The translations under genes and the position numbers were made by a program. Below, in pieces: positions 5,977 through 6,303 of a stretch of DNA of 6,303 bases. Under the pieces are notes generated by a model, which was not told the origin of the DNA, made no database searches, and saw only the letters and a list, made by a program, of their open reading frames with translations. How positions within the stretch are numbered: the first letter of the stretch is position 1; every line of letters starts with the position of its first letter. The DNA is from Mxb001 sp051007175 (GTDB lineage Bacteria > Actinomycetota > Actinomycetes > S36-B12), in assembly GCA_051007175.1 (NCBI GenBank), contig JBPCSL010000125.1, forward strand, positions 1 through 6,303, written 5' to 3'.

Positions 5977-6303
5977 TCAGCCGCTGGGGGGCCCGGACAA
6001 CTGTCCGAGGCGGCGCAGTGCGGACTCGGGCTCGCTCGTGACCGCGCCAGGGTCGATGTCGGCGACGTCGATCTGCGGTGAGCCCCAGCGCTCCAACGTC
6101 GACTGGATGGACCGGCGGGCGCCATCCATCTTGCGCGCGATCATCCGGCGCGCGGCCCACTCGGTCTCGTTCTCACGCAGGGCGTACTCGATGGCCTCGG
6201 CCTGCGCGTCGGTGCAGCTCAGCCCGTAGGCGCGCTCCAGTCCGAGGCGCGCCTCGATGCGGTAGTCGTGGCCCCGACGGACGAAGGCACCGGGCTTGGA
6301 GTT
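5977..6303 (-). CDS. C-terminal part of an unrecognised protein, start outside window
   Basis: The frame is open from the right edge to TGA at 5977-5979, giving 108 residues with strongly G/C-ending codons, as expected for real coding sequence. The part seen has no signal peptide or membrane segment. It is charged and mostly helical: about 31-75 (AQAEAIEYALRENETEWAARR, then MIARKMDGARRS and STLERWG) could form one or two amphipathic helices. The tail (about 78-108) is Asp/Ser/Pro-rich and probably disordered. I do not recognise the family. The next gene starts 21 nt downstream on the same strand, so the two may share a transcript, although a cytoplasmic protein ahead of two secreted ones gives no obvious functional link. 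Confidence 0.75.
   Translation of the reverse strand, partial: NSKPGAFVRRGHDYRIEARLGLERAYGLSCTDAQAEAIEYALRENETEWAARRMIARKMDGARRSIQSTLERWGSPQIDVADIDPGAVTSEPESALRRLGQLSGPPSG

Noticed and set aside
5867..6160. Minus-strand open frame bridging the first two genes
   Set aside because: It overlaps both the unrecognised gene's end and the Ig-like protein's signal peptide in another frame, and its Arg/Pro-rich product has no domain.

Overview
This is a high-GC, minus-strand stretch that looks like a Gram-positive actinobacterium (Actinomycetota). The signs are strongly G/C-ending codons, a GTG start, Sec-type signal peptides, and secreted multidomain proteins built from fibronectin type III (FN3) and bacterial Ig-like modules. 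I cannot name a genus. No RNA gene, CRISPR array, insertion sequence or integrase is visible, and coding density is near total.

Layout in the direction of transcription (right to left): (1) 6303-5977, the last 108 residues of an unrecognised, charged, probably cytoplasmic protein that starts outside the window. (2) 5955-3265, a complete 896-residue secreted protein with no cysteine. It has an apparent threefold alternation of an uncharacterised beta-rich module (A) with a Big_1-like Ig module (B), then a C-terminal module with a W-x-R-K-T-G-K-K-x-Y-V-Y-F motif. (3) 3153-1, the first 1051 residues of a secreted subtilisin-family (S8) serine protease: signal peptide, I9-like propeptide, complete catalytic domain, three FN3 domains, a poly-glycine hinge and at least three more FN3 domains. 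It runs off the left edge.

The first two genes are 21 nt apart, and the second and third are 111 nt apart with no strong terminator, so co-transcription is plausible. The two complete or near-complete genes would act outside the cell: a large Ig-like surface or matrix protein next to a protease carrying an adhesive FN3 tail. A functional link (the protease processing the Ig-like protein, or both attaching to the same surface) is inference from adjacency only.

The most interesting points are the apparent A-B super-repeat and its undescribed A modules, the C-terminal RKTGKK module, the poly-Gly hinge separating two classes of FN3 domain, and a four-codon reading frame (three sense codons plus stop) overlapping the protease start in an ATGA arrangement.
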